From: Icerya purchasi
Taxonomy: Eukaryota; Arthropoda; Insecta; Hemiptera; Monophlebidae
Reading direction: 5' to 3'
Length of the DNA stretch: 64,000 nt
Assembly (NCBI GenBank): GCA_039619475.1
Contig: CM077115.1
Coordinates: 480,822,400 to 480,886,399 of the forward strand
Below the pieces are notes generated by a model. The model saw only the letters and a list, made by a program, of their open reading frames with translations, was not told the DNA's origin and did not search any database. Positions 34,510 through 48,200 of this stretch are shown here, one piece after another. Position 1 is the stretch's first letter; each line of letters begins with the position of its first letter. The translations under genes and the position numbers were made by a program.

Positions 34510-36900
34510 GAAAAAAAAACACGCGACAAACGTACGTCTTTTTTTTTTTTTTTTTTTTTTGTAAGTCGGTAATAAATTATTTTAATAGAATAAAAATAAT
34601 TATTCGACAGAAATAATACCCTCCCGATCGTAAAATTAATTAAACAGTATAACCCCGCTGTTGCTGGCATAATATTTTTAGTAAAATAAATTTCTTAAAT
34701 TAAAATTGAGTGAAAAAATGAATTACAGATTTAACGGAAGTGTCTATTCTCCGGTTTTCCTATTAAATTAACGCAGATTGTATTGAGCAAAAATCAGTTG
34801 ATAGAGAGTATTTAAAGATTTTCGAATGGCACCACCACATTGGTCACACTCTCGCCGATCTCTTTAGAATCCGGTCCAGTCTGCACGATATTTTTTACTT
34901 TTTTCGTGTAGATTTGGACGAAAAAAATCAGTTTAATAGAATTTTGCAATTCGTTTTATTCGGATTATTTTAATAAATAACAAAACGTACGAAGCCAAAT
35001 AATAATAATAATAATAATAATATTAATAATATTAATAATAATGATTATTATTATTGTCACTTTCTATGTCGATTTTGCATAATAGAAATCCCATAAAGAA
35101 AAAAAAAAAAAGAATTTTTAAAATTCATTGGTCTACAACAATAACTAGAACCCAAACACTGGAATGATTAATAACACATGTCTCCTCTTGTCATATAGAA
35201 CGAGGGAAGTGACAATCAAACGTTTCCCAATTGACACAAAGAAATAATTAGAACGCTTAATATTCGTATAAAATACAATATATGCGAATAGCGGCTGCCC
35301 TTGAAGAAAAACGAAACTATCTACATACATTATACGAATAATACATAAATTTATATATATATATATATATATATACCTGGTTGCAACATATATGTGTACA
35401 GCTTCGAAACCGGACACTGCCATTATTAGAGTTTAAATACATTCGAGCCGGGCGCGTTTATAATACAGATTAATTAATTTCCTCTCATTCCTTTACACAC
35501 ACCCCTCTCGCGTTACTATTTACACCATTATATACCATTATATAGGTGTACTTAAAATTTCGGAATAAATTATTCAATATTACCCGATCCGAGTTGTATT
35601 TGTTTGTTCATATTTTCTGTTTGCCAAATAGCAGCGTTTCAAATAGCCACAAATATATGTAGGCCCGATGGAATATTTTACAATTGCTCATTGACAATTC
35701 GTAGAGGAAGAAGGAAAATCGGTGAATATGTGAAAAGACACTTAATCGTTCGACGATAATAACGGCAATAAGTGCCGTTCTGTTTAATTGAGAAGTTTTC
35801 TATTCCGACAGCTGACGACGACGAGCATATATCGAAAGAGAACGTACAGAAAGAACACATCGTCGATTTTGGCCTTTTTTATTCTATGACCTTTTTAAAA
35901 TCGGCAACTTTTTCATTTGAAGGCGGTATCGGCGTTTCTTCTGCTGAAGAAGAATTTGTCTACTTTTGGCTTTTAAAAGTAATAGCAATTTGATTTGCAA
36001 GTGCGCATTCAGTGTTGCGAAGATTTTTTTTTTTTGCCTTTCCTGAAAAAGCTCTTTCTAGGCAAAAGTTTTTATCGTGCAATTTATCATCTTTATCCTC
36101 TTTTACTCTTTCTTCCTTCCAATGCCCCGAAATGGTGCCCCTTAGTCTACAACTCGGTGATGTAAGAAACAGATAGATTTTTTAAACGGCTTATATAAAC
36201 GCAGAATCGTTTAGTTCTACTACAATGTAAAAAAGTTTTATTTACGTGTATTTCTAGTTTTAAAATGTACATAGTTTATAATTCGAGTTCAACCGGATTT
36301 TTTATTTATTTAAACATATGTATAATTTTATAAAAATGCTTATAACTACAAGAAGTCTTTCGAACCTCGTTGCAAAGCTTGGACGATGATGATAGTCTTG
36401 TATAATTTTTTTCGGAAGAGTCGATTTAATTAAACACGTTCGATACACAAAAAGTTACATAAAATTTTACACCTAATCGATGGAAAAAAAAATAAAACAA
36501 AACAGTACGATTTTTCATATTACTCCCGATGTAAAAATGACATAATCTCTAATAACACCTAATGATGTTGTAGACTAAAAACCGTTAATGATTGTAAGCG
36601 CCGCAAGGAAAAAGTTCCCTTTTGATTTTATATTTAAATGCAATAGCAAGTTTGGTTTTTCGCCCATCATCCAGGGTATCGTCAAATACATTTGGACGAG
36701 TCTAAAATTCGGCTTTTTAAGAATCGATTCCAACCAATCGCGTACTTCCTGAATTGTGAAAACTGTATAAAATATCGAATTATTTTCAAGATGAAACATG
36801 TAATTAAAGTATTACAGGTGTAACCGGGTTTTCCATTTAGTAGATGAAGGATTTCTCGACGACAAGCATTGCCTTAAAATTAAAATGTAAAAATGTAACC
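34510..36900. other. AT-rich intergenic DNA
   Basis: No gene is recognised. AAT/ATT triplets that fold on themselves lie at 34,999-35,056, and a TA microsatellite at about 35,349-35,375. Confidence 0.4.
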
Positions 36901-36905
36901 TCATA

Positions 36906-37062
<157 letters not shown>

Positions 37063-37064
37063 GC

Positions 37065-38000
37065 TGCGAAAAGATATTGCCGAAAACGATCCTGAAATAA
37101 AACTATTTACATTCGTTTCTAATATTCTATTTGTAATTATTAAAACAAATTAACGTTTAGCGTTAGTTTGTTTTGCCATTTGGTTCCGTGGAAATATAAC
37201 ACCTATTTTGTTTTTAATGATTACTATTATAGATTTTTTAAGGATATATTTAACAAACTATGGCGAAATTTTATTAACGACCGACGAAACAATTAATAGA
37301 TTTATATACAAATATCGCGCGGATAATAAAGATTAATGTCTAATAATATCTTTGTGTCTGTAAGGTGACTTGAAGTCAATGTACCGATAAGCAATCGGCG
37401 GCGCCTCTGGCTTGGGTTGATAAACTATAGGGGGATTTCGTCCATAAGTCGCCGTCCGTATATAGTTTCGCTCGGGAAAACGAATTAACTTTGTTATTCG
37501 GAATTCGTAATACCGAAAGTTAATCAACAAACGAGGTGTTAATATCACGCGTCTTGAGATAACCCCTTCTTTCTGACCGAAGCTAAACTGTTGAACTGTC
37601 GAACGGAGAAAACGGCTAATTTTGATAATAACACCAGATGACAAAATCACACTCGCCTCCTTACCTCGGAAGAGAAAAACTGAGACTTTTTCCGAAGAGA
37701 ATCCTTCGGCGAGTCTTTTAGTCGGTCTTTTGATATCTCGACGATCGAATTACCTCTCACCGACAACAGGACCACCTCCTCGCACACACGCACACCTTTT
37801 CATCTTTTTTATTGTTAATAATTTATTACGCACATTACAACAGAACGTGACACATGTCTAAAACTATCAATGGACTCGCATAGACGGAATTATACGCCTT
37901 CCAATACGGTTTCTAGGTATTTCCTAATGAAAATAGTGACAGCAGTCGCTAACGTAGTAGTGTCTTCGTTCAGACTGCTTTTTTTACGGTGTAGTCTGCA
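37065..38000. other. intergenic DNA, no gene seen
   Basis: No coding feature is recognised. Frames are short. Confidence 0.4.
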
Positions 38001-39100
38001 AGTGTCCACAGAGAAGAGTTATAGCACGGTCAAGTTTGACAAGTCCAACTCTCGCCTTTGCATCCCGCGTATATACGCGAGAAAGCGTCTGAACGGGTAA
38101 AATACGCGATCAGATCTTCGAAACGAAACGGACCAGCCGGAAAATCCCCCCGTTCGGGGTGCGAATTTTTTACCGCGCGACGATGGAAAAATTTTCCCGG
38201 GATTTTCTTTTTTGATTTCAATTAAATTCGTAATTCCGGGCAAAGTTAGTTTTTTCCCGGCGGAGCAGCGCCGACGAATGACGCGGGACGTTCGGTCGCC
38301 ACGGTCCGGTTAGAGAGCAGCGCGCCGTTTAATAAAATTTCTTTGTCGTCCCTATTCATCGGACGTCGCTCGTCTGGAAAAATTTCGGATTGCGCTCGGC
38401 GGTTCATTTGTAGACTACCGCCGTAGCTCAGTACTGGCGCGCTATACCGCTATCGGGCACCTACGGCCGGATCGGATGACGGCCCTGCGGCTACGCGATA
38501 ATAATAATAGTAGTAGTAGTAGTAGTAAGCTGGTGGTAGAACTGGTGGTAGTACTGGTGGTAGTAGTACTGGTAGTAACGGTAAACGTAACGGCGGCCAC
38601 GGCAATGAGGCAAATTCGGAAAGATTCGAAAATGTTTTATTGCGGACACGGATGGGGGGGGCACCGGCTCTGGTCCGATACGTGGGCGAAATAATGGAAA
38701 AACCGGCGGGCAGATAAGACAGACGGACGGAGACCCACGGGTCGGGAAGAAGCCGTGGGGAAAGGATTAGAAAATGACGAGGAAATCAGATGAAAGAATA
38801 ATAAAACCTTTTTTTCCGGACCCCGCGCCGCGCCATGGCCCGGCATCGAGTTTACCTATTACCCGAGCGAGACCGTCTTACCCGTCTACACACGAGCTCG
38901 CCGCGGCACAGTGCTATTCAAATTTCATTTGTTTTGTTTGTATCCGGACCGAATTTTTATTCATTTATTTAAAAAATTTTTATTTTCTTTGAAAAATTCA
39001 TTTTCATGCTTCGCCTGTGCTGCCATTCCATTTTATTGTTTTACTTCTGAACATTCCAATTTTTCTCGTCTCTGCGCCCCGCGGGGTCCCTAATTAATTA
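38000..39100. other. CpG-rich island with short AGT/GGT triplet tracts
   Basis: A sharp rise in GC and CpG. Imperfect triplet tracts (AAT, then AGT, then GGT) run from about 38,500 to 38,580. A tRNA A-box-like string occurs near 38,423 without a B box. No exon is proven. A promoter, a 5' exon of an unseen gene or conserved non-coding DNA are all possible. Confidence 0.35.
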
Positions 39101-42100
39101 CCTTTCGTTTTCTTTTGTACGTTTGTTCGTCCTCTTGTTTTTTGTTTTCCTTTCTCGCTTGTTGTTTTTGCCTTTTTTTCGTCGCGTCCCGGTTATTTCC
39201 CCTCTCCACCGCTAATGTTAAGTTCCGCCGGTTTTTTTTTTTCATTTGTGTCTTTTCTCTTTTCGCAAATTTCGCTATTTATTACCGTCTCCGTCTTTTT
39301 CCTTTTCTCCCACTCTCACGCGCCTGTCACATTTTCTGTCTTCGTCTCCTTTTTACCTTTCCTCTTTCCCTCGCCAATTCAAGTTGTTGAACTTAAAAAT
39401 TGTTCGCTATTGGTACTTTTTACTATCGCCGGATTAAACATTTTTTACAATTCATTCGTTTTGTTCTCGTTCGTAAACTTTAATTTTCTATTTACCGCCC
39501 TCGGTTCTTCGACACGATGCAGAAAAAAGCATCCGATCGACTGAAAAATTTGAAATATCGTTCTTAATTAAATAGTTGTATTGTTTTTGACCGCTTATGG
39601 CACTGTTTTTTTTTTGTTTTTTTTTTTTTTGGTTTGTTTTGTTTTACTTTACGCTGTTGATTTTTTTTAAAATTACTACTGCTCTAATAATTACAATTTG
39701 CCTCCTTTTGTTGATTTTAAAACAACGGTGGTTTTCTAAATTGCGCAGATATGCAACTGAAAGGACAAAAAACATATTAGTAGAACATTCAACACTTTTT
39801 GATAAATATAGTGAATTACATATTAAATAATTATTTCAAGGTAAGCAGTACGGTGAGTGAAGAAAATGAAAATAGCTAATAGTTTACTGTACAAGAATCG
39901 ATAACACACATTAGTATTATCGGCAGAATATCAATTAGAATCGATTAATCGATTCCGCGACAGGGAATTTAGTTTTTTGTAAGACGAAGTCGCAAAGAAA
40001 AATAAACTATTTTTAGCATTGAAAAAATTTTAGTGACAATTGTGATTCTGTAGACAGAATGAAAAAAAAAAATAAAAGAGATTTTAAGCAACCTTGGAAA
40101 AAATGTTTCAGTACAGATGATATATCCCTTTTTTCCATGGTTGGACACCATTTGCCAGTTCGTTTCCTATATATGTATAGACTCGCACTTTCGCGAAATT
40201 ACGCACTAACACCCTTCGATAAAAAATAGTTTGTCTATTTTATTCGCAGTTTGCATGGATCACACACACACAGGTGGCTCTTGATTACCATTCAACTAAC
40301 TCCAAACAAAGAACAAAAACAAACATAACTCTATATGCATAGTTCGAAACTCAAAATTGCTGACGGGATTGGTAGCATACATTTTTGTCCTTTTAAATTC
40401 TTACCTCGTCTGTATTGCTTCTTCGCTTCACTTCGCCTATATTGGCTTCCGGCAGATTTCTAAATGACCCTCGTAGGTTTTAATTTGCAAAACCCTATTG
40501 GCTGGATAATTTCTGCCAACAATCGTTTTCGGTCCAACCTACTTTTTCCTCTAAACCTGACTCGCTGAGCTCTCTTCTTAGTCGCTTATCTCTCTTCATT
40601 AGGTTATACGGTTTTGACGCTTCATTGTTCACTTCGTTTGAACGGCACAGCCTAGATATTCATATTTTGTTTTGCTTGGGTTTTTTTCGAATTCTCTCTT
40701 TTCGCTGCCCAACTCATTATCATCGATACCTTGATCTCGTTATCACTGTCACCGGCTGACGACCCTCCTTCACCTCTTATTAAGCAGAACAGTTCAAAGG
40801 TTAGCGAAAATATGTCGTTTCGATCAGCGATTACTACGAATTCCGAAGAGAAAATTACCGATAAATCGCCCAGCTGATATAGTTTTTATCTTTCTTTCCG
40901 TGTTATTTTTATGGCCAAGCCGCAGAAAATGGATGAAGAACTATCGTTGATAAATCAATAGGATACCGCCGAGATTTTACACGTTGATGCAGCAAATAAC
41001 GGCTGGCAATGGACGGGAAATAAAGTATTAACTTCGCTTTGTTATAAAATTACATCAATTGATAATAAACGTTTTATTCATCACCAAACGTCGTCTAGAG
41101 AGCTATTCCGTAATGAAGTAGCGAAAAAAAAGAAGTGGGAAATAACCTTGTTGTTTTTTCATCGTTACATCGTCAATGCGATTTTACTTTTAGAACGTTA
41201 ATAAATAATGGGAATTTTAAATTATTCAGTTCCGTTTTTCTTTCTGCGTTTTCCTGCGCAATATATTACGTTTTTAATTTAAAATTTGTCATTTCCGATT
41301 TATTTCTATAATTAAAATTGTCGAATAAATTATTAATTGCCGAGAGAGATTTTAAATGTTAGACTGAAGAAGAAAAAAGGTAACAACGGATTATTTACGC
41401 TCCGGTAATTACATAATGGCAATCCGGGAACATTTAGTAATGGCTTTTCTTTTCCCCATAAACAGAACGAAGTTGCTGTGCTAGTGTTAAAATAAAATGA
41501 TCGGAGGTTTATATTCGAAACAAATTTATCCCTTAAAAAGATGCAAATTTAATTAGAAATTGAATTATCATAGGTCATAGACGAAAAATGTGAATAAAAG
41601 AAATGAAATAAACGAATAAATGAGATAAATAATCGAAATATGTCATTTCAAATGTAATCTCGTATTCCCACATATAATACATGTTTGGGGACATCCATTA
41701 ACTACGTGAATTGTGAACTTTTAAAGAATATACATTATTATCAGATAATAAAAAAAAATTATTAAATTTGGAGTGCCCTATCTGAAAAAACCTCATGGTT
41801 ATTGAAAATGTTTATTTCGGGAATAAAAAAAAACAAAAAAAACTAGTATAAAATGCAGGAATGTCCATGGAATGAGTGAAAAATTAGAAAAGGTGTTTGA
41901 TGTTGTCTGTTTTTACTTTTAATTTTATTAAATTTAAATAAATTCGTCGTAATGTATATCTTAATGTTGTATTATTTTTCTGCTTTATGAAAATAAATTT
42001 AGTCCTTTAACAATTATAGCGTAAAACTCACGCAAAGAGCAGGGGGTCCCACCAAATCTCACTAAATCTCACCAAGGTGGGTTGAGGGGACCAAATTCAA

Positions 42101-42230
42101 AGAAAATCAGCTCACGTAATTAATGGATGTCCGCTTAAAAAAAAAAGCTGACTTGTTCGGAAGTTTTTAAATGTTTGAAACTCAAGCTTTGAATACGCAC
42201 TTTAGCTCTTAAAAATTTCCATTTTTATAC
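39100..42230. other. pyrimidine-rich then AT-rich intergenic DNA
   Basis: T-rich frames at 39,115-39,830 are low-complexity and I do not call them. From 39,830 to 42,230 there is no recognised gene or repeat. Short motif-rich blocks near 41,340-41,470 look less random than the surroundings. Confidence 0.35.
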
Positions 42231-42231
42231 A

Positions 42232-42445
42232 GCGCGGTTGCTTAGCAAAACCGAGGTTCTTGCTAAATTCGAGGTGTCATAAGTTCGACATTTATCTCGT
42301 TGACTTTCAAATCGCTCCCAGGTTTACCTAGCCTGAAATAGTTGTCTGTACTATCTGGAAAATCCATTACGATCAGAGTACTTCATGGAAAGTAAAATTC
42401 CATAATGATACCTTACCGAGGGTCTGTGTACTCTCGCTGCACTTT
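42232..42445 (+). repeat. tRNA-derived SINE, copy 6
   Basis: A-box-like 'gcggttgcttagcaaaaccg' and B-box-like 'gtcataagttcgaca' are followed by 'tatctcgttgac', 'cgctcccaggtttacc', a diverged middle, and the end block 'gataccttaccgagggtc'. It is the most diverged full-length copy. Confidence 0.7.
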
Positions 42446-42689
42446 TACATACCTTTTAAGGAATCACTTTATGTACACCATACTTCTAATGAATTTAATG
42501 TACAACGTTTCTTTATTTTCTACGAGTAATATTTTTGTATAAATTCTATTAAGCATTACTCATTTGACCAGGATGTTGAATAATTTTAATTAGGTCTGCT
42601 TTTACGACTTTTCTCAAGTTAAACATTTTAATATTTTATAATGTACGTAAATAATGTCACGTTTATGAGGCATTTCATTTTGCGATGAA

Positions 42690-43815
42690 TTATTATCGAA
42701 TCGTCTCACTCCATGTAGGGATATCGTGACCATGATCTGTTAATCAGATTGCGCCAACAATTCCGATCCCTTGCGATGTGTACACAATCCTGAAAGGTAC
42801 GACCAGTAGCTTTGCACACCGCCTACGACCTCGACTTTTTCTTCCGTTGACCTTTCCTTCGATGAGCATCGTTTCCAAATTGTCCGCTCTGATCACATGA
42901 CCAAAATACCGCAGTATTCCGCAGAGCACTACAGATGATAGCCTCTTCGGGTTACAATTTAGTACCATGGGACGCGCAGCATACACCTCCAGCACTACAT
43001 TTTGAGTGCGTTTATACATTTTTTGTCTGCGCTGGTCATCGACGCACCATATAAAAACGCCGAGAAGACGAGGGAGTTCACTAGCCGAATCTTTACACCT
43101 TTACTAACAGCGGAGTCAGACCAAAATTCTTTTTAAACGGCTCATTGCGTTTCGTGTAATCTGTGTTCTGTGGCGTATCTCATTTTTACATCTGCCGCTG
43201 TTTTCCACTATAGAGCCTAAATATATAAAGCGGCTTACTACTTCAATACCCTCAGTTTCACGTATGGTTCGGCAGTTATTCTCTAGACGGTTGACGATCA
43301 TTATTTTGGTTTTGGCTTTGTTAATTTCGAAGCCATATTCTGCACTGATTTTTACTAGTCGATCCAGAATATATGACATTTCTCCCCAGTTTTTTGTTAC
43401 TAATGTGATGTCAACCGCATATCGGAGATTAGAGATGTACATCCCACCAACCGAGATACCTCCATCCCAGTTAACTGTACACCGTTTGTTCTATCGATTT
43501 GCAGTATTCTGCGTATATTGTGAATTCATTGTATAAGTTAAAAAGTATCGGTAAAAGGGTATCTGGCGTACACCCCGCGCGCGATAAAACTTTTCCGAGT
43601 AAATTCCATTATTTATCCGGACTTTTGCTGAAGTTTTTTCATATAGCTGCTTGATCAGCCATACTGGATGTGCTGGCGCGCCCATATCCATTATTATCGA
43701 CCACATTTTCGACCAATACACACAGTCGAAAGTTTTTTTATAATCGATGAAACAGAGCACAGCTGGGATATTATATTCACGCACTTTTTCAATAATCAAT
43801 CCGCAAATAGTCAAT
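42690..43815 (-). pseudogene. RTE-like LINE reverse transcriptase fragment with YAVD motif
   Basis: Read on the minus strand, this is the RT palm and C-terminus of an endonuclease-RT LINE. In order it shows FIDYKKTFDCV (motif A, about 43,750), WLIKQLYEKTSAKVRIN, RARGVRQ (motif B), LRYAVDITLVTKN (motif C, about 43,410), FEINKAKTKIMIV, RFIYLGSIVENSGRCKNEIRHR, LVNSLVFSAFLYGAS (frame break near 43,100), ILRYFGHVIRADNLETMLIEGKV (about 42,860) and GRKSRGRRR. The catalytic YADD is YAVD, so the first metal-binding Asp of the pair is lost. Several frame changes, a deletion after motif B and the missing endonuclease make it dead. It is related to, but clearly different from, the 14.5 kb copy. Confidence 0.85.
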
Positions 43816-43869
43816 CAAAATAAAAAACTTTTCTATAAAAATTTTAAAATGAAGATCCAGTTGGTCTCG

Positions 43870-44010
43870 CTATGACGAGGTATCACTACCATCATCTGAT
43901 CACCGTATTGTTATATTCAGTTTCTGAGCGTCGGCCACTACTTATTCGTACATCCTAGCTGTGCAGATCTAGCGTGTTCTAGGCAATTGTTATATTTGCA
44001 ATGTAAGTGT
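43870..44010 (+). repeat. short repeat pair S, copy 1
   Basis: 'cagtttctgagcgtcggcca', 'cgtacatcctagctgtgcag' and 'ttctaggcaattgt' match 54,560-54,655 ('cagcttctaaacgttggcga', 'cgtacattctagctgtacag', 'ttctaggaaactgt') in the same orientation and spacing. Class unknown; no coding capacity. Confidence 0.65.
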
Positions 44011-44349
44011 AGACTCAAAAGACTACACTTGGAACCGATTGTAATCACTTGTTAGCTCGATATCGAATTAATACATATATGTATAATACACATGCATGTA
44101 TACACGAGTATGAATTGAAAGTTGAAAAATGAGAAAAATCCATCGAGCTGCGTGTTGATAAAATTTCGGAATTCTCATTTAGTAATTACTAGCAAAATGG
44201 AATTGTAATTTTACGCTGCCAATATACACAGGTCTGCTCAGTAAGCATCGATTTTCACAAATTTTGTTACTGTTATATATGTAATAATGTATACCATTAT
44301 TAAAATTATTATTATATTTTGTATTTATTAATATACGACATCGCAATGC

Positions 44350-44830
44350 ATAAAAAGAATAGAAAAAAATAAAAGCTAAAAAAAAAAACCCTAAAGAAAT
44401 ATCTCTATAGAAACAAAAAATAGTTTTTCTAAAAAAAAATCGACAGCCAAAAAATTTAAAAATACTTAAAGACGATTATTCTTAACAATATTAATACTTA
44501 TCAGAGACGGGCACACCAAATTCAAATTACAACAATTACAAAAACCACATTAAATTAGAATAACAACATAATCACTCACTTTTCTGTAATGCCGAGTATT
44601 GCAAACGTCAGGAACGTTTGATGAGGTTTGTAAATTGTTGTAATTTGAATTTAGTGTACCGAAAATACTGTTTAAGCATAATACACCCAATAAGGTATAT
44701 CTGCCTGTGTAAGACGTATTCTCTTTTATCGGCTAATTATTTTTACCTTTTAGTGCACTTGCATTACAATAATAAAAGTAAATCTCGAGGTCGATATTTC
44801 TGGTTTTTTTTTTTTTTTTGGAAAACCAAT
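44350..44830 (+). repeat. palindromic family F, copy 4
   Basis: The inverted repeat 'acaccaaattcaaattacaa' (44,512 on) pairs with 'ttgtaatttgaatttagtgt' (about 44,637-44,656) with one mismatch over about 25 bp. Its loop holds a second small hairpin, caaacgt/acgtttg, near 44,602. 'gtgtaccgaaaa' and the module 'tttatcggctaattattttt...ccttttagtgca...cgaggtcgatat' follow, as in copies 1-3. A T-run closes the element. Confidence 0.7.
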
Positions 44831-44839
44831 TTTATTTTA

Positions 44840-45076
44840 CAATTTTAAGCGCAAACATTTTTTACGAATAAATCGACATGCTGCTGCTTTCGGATAGCTA
44901 GATCAAATTTCGTTTGTGATGAGCCTGTAAATATTTAAGGGTTTCAATCGTCTTTATTCGAACCTACGTAAACCATCGTTGATATTGACAATAATTTCAT
45001 GCGAATTCATCGTCTTTTTAATTTTAAAGTTTTGGATGTTTACATTTTCCCCGTATTCTAATGAACAACATTTTTT
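44840..45076. other. AT-rich spacer before the LINE
   Basis: No gene is recognised. The last bases provide the left copy of the candidate target-site duplication of the LINE. Confidence 0.4.
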
Positions 45077-45086
45077 GGACAATTTT
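45077..45086 (+). repeat. candidate target-site duplication, left
   Basis: ggacaatttt directly precedes the T-run that is the minus-strand LINE's poly(A) tail. The same 10 bases occur at 50,014-50,023. The last T's merge with the tail, so the unique part is short, and this remains a candidate. Confidence 0.45.
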
Positions 45087-45102
45087 TTTTTTTTTTTTTT
45101 TA

Positions 45103-45117
45103 ATACGTTTATTTATT
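45103..45117 (-). terminator. polyadenylation signals of the LINE
   Basis: On the minus strand, two overlapping AATAAA hexamers (complement at 45,108-45,113 and 45,112-45,117) lie only about 8-10 bases before the poly(A) tail. This fits LINE transcript end formation, although the spacing is short for canonical cleavage. They may be structural, part of the 3' end recognised by the RT. Confidence 0.6.
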
Positions 45118-45247
45118 GTCGCTCAGCAACTCTGGCTATTTGCGACGAATACATAAAGTTTACATCTTATAAATAGATTACATAGCGATTGATTTTAAAT
45201 ATTTCATAGGATTTTACGATAGATTTAAATTTAAGTTAGTTTACATC

Positions 45248-48200
45248 TTATATTATACAGTACAAAGAGGTTGACTTTAAATATTTTATGAGATCTTTAG
45301 AAACCAATTCATCATCGCTCAAAATGTCGTAGAGCGATTTCCCCTCGAGGTTGCAGTTTTTTCTATGTTCCACATATTTTTTACATTTGCACAGTAGATG
45401 TTGTACGGTAATGATTTCGTTGCAAGTATGGCATTGAGGAGTTTGTGTTTTTTCTAAGATGTATTTATGCGTTATCGAACAATGATCAATTCGGAGACGT
45501 GCTAGAACGATTTCTTCTTGTCGATTGGTTCGATACGATGTTTCCCAATGTTGGAGTTCCTTTTTGATGAGAAATAATTTATTTGAACTTTGGGTTTGTT
45601 GCCATTCGGTTTGCCATTTTTTCTGAATAATTTTCCTAATTGATTTGGTTAACAACTTGTCCTCTTTTTTCGCCTTATTGATGCAAGAATTAGCGAGTTG
45701 AAAGGTAGAATACCATGGAGGTGATTTGGCGAGTGGATGGTATAAATAGGTTGAGTGTAATTCAATTCTGCAATTAATCCCATACACTGTATCGGAAATG
45801 GCTTTTGGATTCTAGATTTTTTATCATACTGTTGTACAAAGTTTGGAAACATGTTCTTTTGGTTGGAAGGGTTTGCGGTGTTAGCTGTTAATTTGACGAC
45901 GAAGTGTTTTAGCGACAAGAGACGTCTTCTGAGTTTTAAGGGTAAAATATTACTCTCAGCGTGTAGACTAGCGATAGGACTGGTATGAAATGCACCTGCA
46001 ATGAGGCGTAGAGCGGTGTTTTGTACTGGATTTAATTTTTCGAGATGATTTGTCTTCGCGCTATTATATATGACTGATCCATAATCCAGCTTGGATAAAG
46101 TCAATGCCGTATATAGGTTTTTCAATGTTTTCCTGTCTCCGCCCCATTTTGTGTGTGCAACCATTTTTAGTACATTTAGGGATTTATAAGTTTTTATTTT
46201 CAAGTTTTGTAAATGATGTTTCCAAGACAACTTGCGGTCAAATGTCATTCCAAGGATTTTTACGGTCTCGTAGATTGATATGGGAATATTGTTTAGCTTG
46301 ATGTTACATTCGGGAGGAGCAGAACGTTTGTTGCTGAATGTAATCGCTTTGGTTTTGCTTGTTGAGAAGGATAGCCCATTAGCTAGAGCCCATTCTTGCA
46401 GTTTATTGGTGGTGTTTTGTAAAGCGGTGTTCAAACTACATAAATTCGAAGATGTCATATAGATGACTAGGTCGTCGGCAAATACTTGATATTTAACTGG
46501 TGGTGCAACAAGCTTAGCTATGTCTGTTATACCTATGATGAATAAGGTAGGGCTGATTACCGATCCTTGTGGTGTACCACTTTCTTGAATTCTCGGGGAA
46601 GATAAGATGTCTTGGATCCGTACTACTTGGAATGTTCTAATCGATAAGAAATTTTTTATGAAGTACAGCATATTTCCTTTTATATTCCATTCTTCCAGCA
46701 TTTTTAGAATTTTATATTGCCATATTCGATCAAAGGCTTTTTCAAGATCGAAGCTTACCAGCATAGTAAATTGATTAGTCACAAAATCATCACAGATTTG
46801 CTGATGGAGCCTGATAAGATGGTCAATCGTATTCCGACCTGAGCGGAAACCGTACTGCAGAGGGTCTAGAAGATTTTTTTGTTCGAGTGTCCATTTTAGC
46901 CGGTTGTTTATTATTTTCTCCATAACCTTGCATAGCGTATTTGTTAATGAAATAGGTCGATAGCTGGCTGGTAAGAGTGGGTCTTTTTCTGGTTTTAATA
47001 GGGGGATAATGTGAGCAACTTTCCAGCTATCTGGTATCTGGTTCGAACTCCGTAAAAAGTTGAAATATTTGACTATAGTTTGAAGAGAACCAACATTCAA
47101 TTTTTTGATCATTTCTATATGTGGATATTGTCCGGTCCAGCTGCCGACGATTTCATATGTTTTAAAGTGAAGAAGAGTTCATTATAGGTGAGGGGCAAAT
47201 TGTATTCCTGAGGACTAGTCTCGATGCAGTCGACTTCTCGTTGTTCGGCGGCCTGTTTTTTGTTTTGAAACGATATTGAATAATTTTCCTTGGATGATGA
47301 TTGATAGAAATGATTCGCAAAGCATTCGGCTATGTCTTGCTTTTGCTGGATAAATTGTGAGGTTGGTTTAAGTACCGTGATCGAAGTAAAATGTTGCTTG
47401 TTTGAAATCATTTTTACTTTATTCCAGACTTCTTTTACCGGTGTATGGACGTTAAACGAGGATGTAAATTTGATCCAAGACTGCTTTTTTTTCCTTCTCG
47501 AATAGTATGTTTACAATTTGCTCGAGCGATTTTAAATTTACTTAAATTTTCCTCCGTAGGATGACGTTTAAAACGGGTGAGAAGGCGGTTTTTTTGTTTT
47601 ATTGCAAATTTGCAATCGTTATTCCACCAGATTGTTTGTTTCCTTATTATGTTTGAACTATTTTTGGGAATATTTTTGTCTGCAGCACTGATGATTTGAT
47701 TTACGATTACATTGTTCATCTCGTTGGCATCTGTGCAATTTCCCGGAAGCTGTAGGTTTATGGAGTTGGTAAAGTTAGGCCAGTCAGCATCCTTGATTCT
47801 CCATGTTGGGTATTTTTTATTTTGATTGATGTCGACGACCGTTTGTATAGAAATTAAGATGGGAAAATGGTCGCTTCCGAAAAGAGTGGGGAGAGTTTGC
47901 CAGCATCGGAGCTAGAGCACTGCTGCATATTGAGACATCTATAGCTGACAAGCTTCTGTTGAAAGAGTTGAAGTGAGTTTTGGCTCCATTGTTGAGCAGG
48001 GTTAGATTGTGACGGTCTATAATTTTTTCGATGATTCTTCCTCGATCATTTGTGTACTCCGAGCCCCATATAAAGTTATGAGCATTAAAATCCCCACTGA
48101 TTATAAATGGAGTCGGTAATTGGTTTATTAGGTGGTCTAGGCTGAATTCTGTAATATCGTCGGAATGATGAAGGTACAAAGAGCACAGAGTAATTTTGAG

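Noticed and set aside
38410..38480. tRNA-like string 'gccgtagctcagtactgg'
   Set aside because: The A box fits, but there is no B box (GGTTCGANNCC) and no cloverleaf pairing, so it is not a tRNA gene.
40370..40780. Minus-strand stretch with Lys/Arg/Glu-rich short frames, considered as a coding exon
   Set aside because: Stops in all frames within short distance, and no domain recognised.
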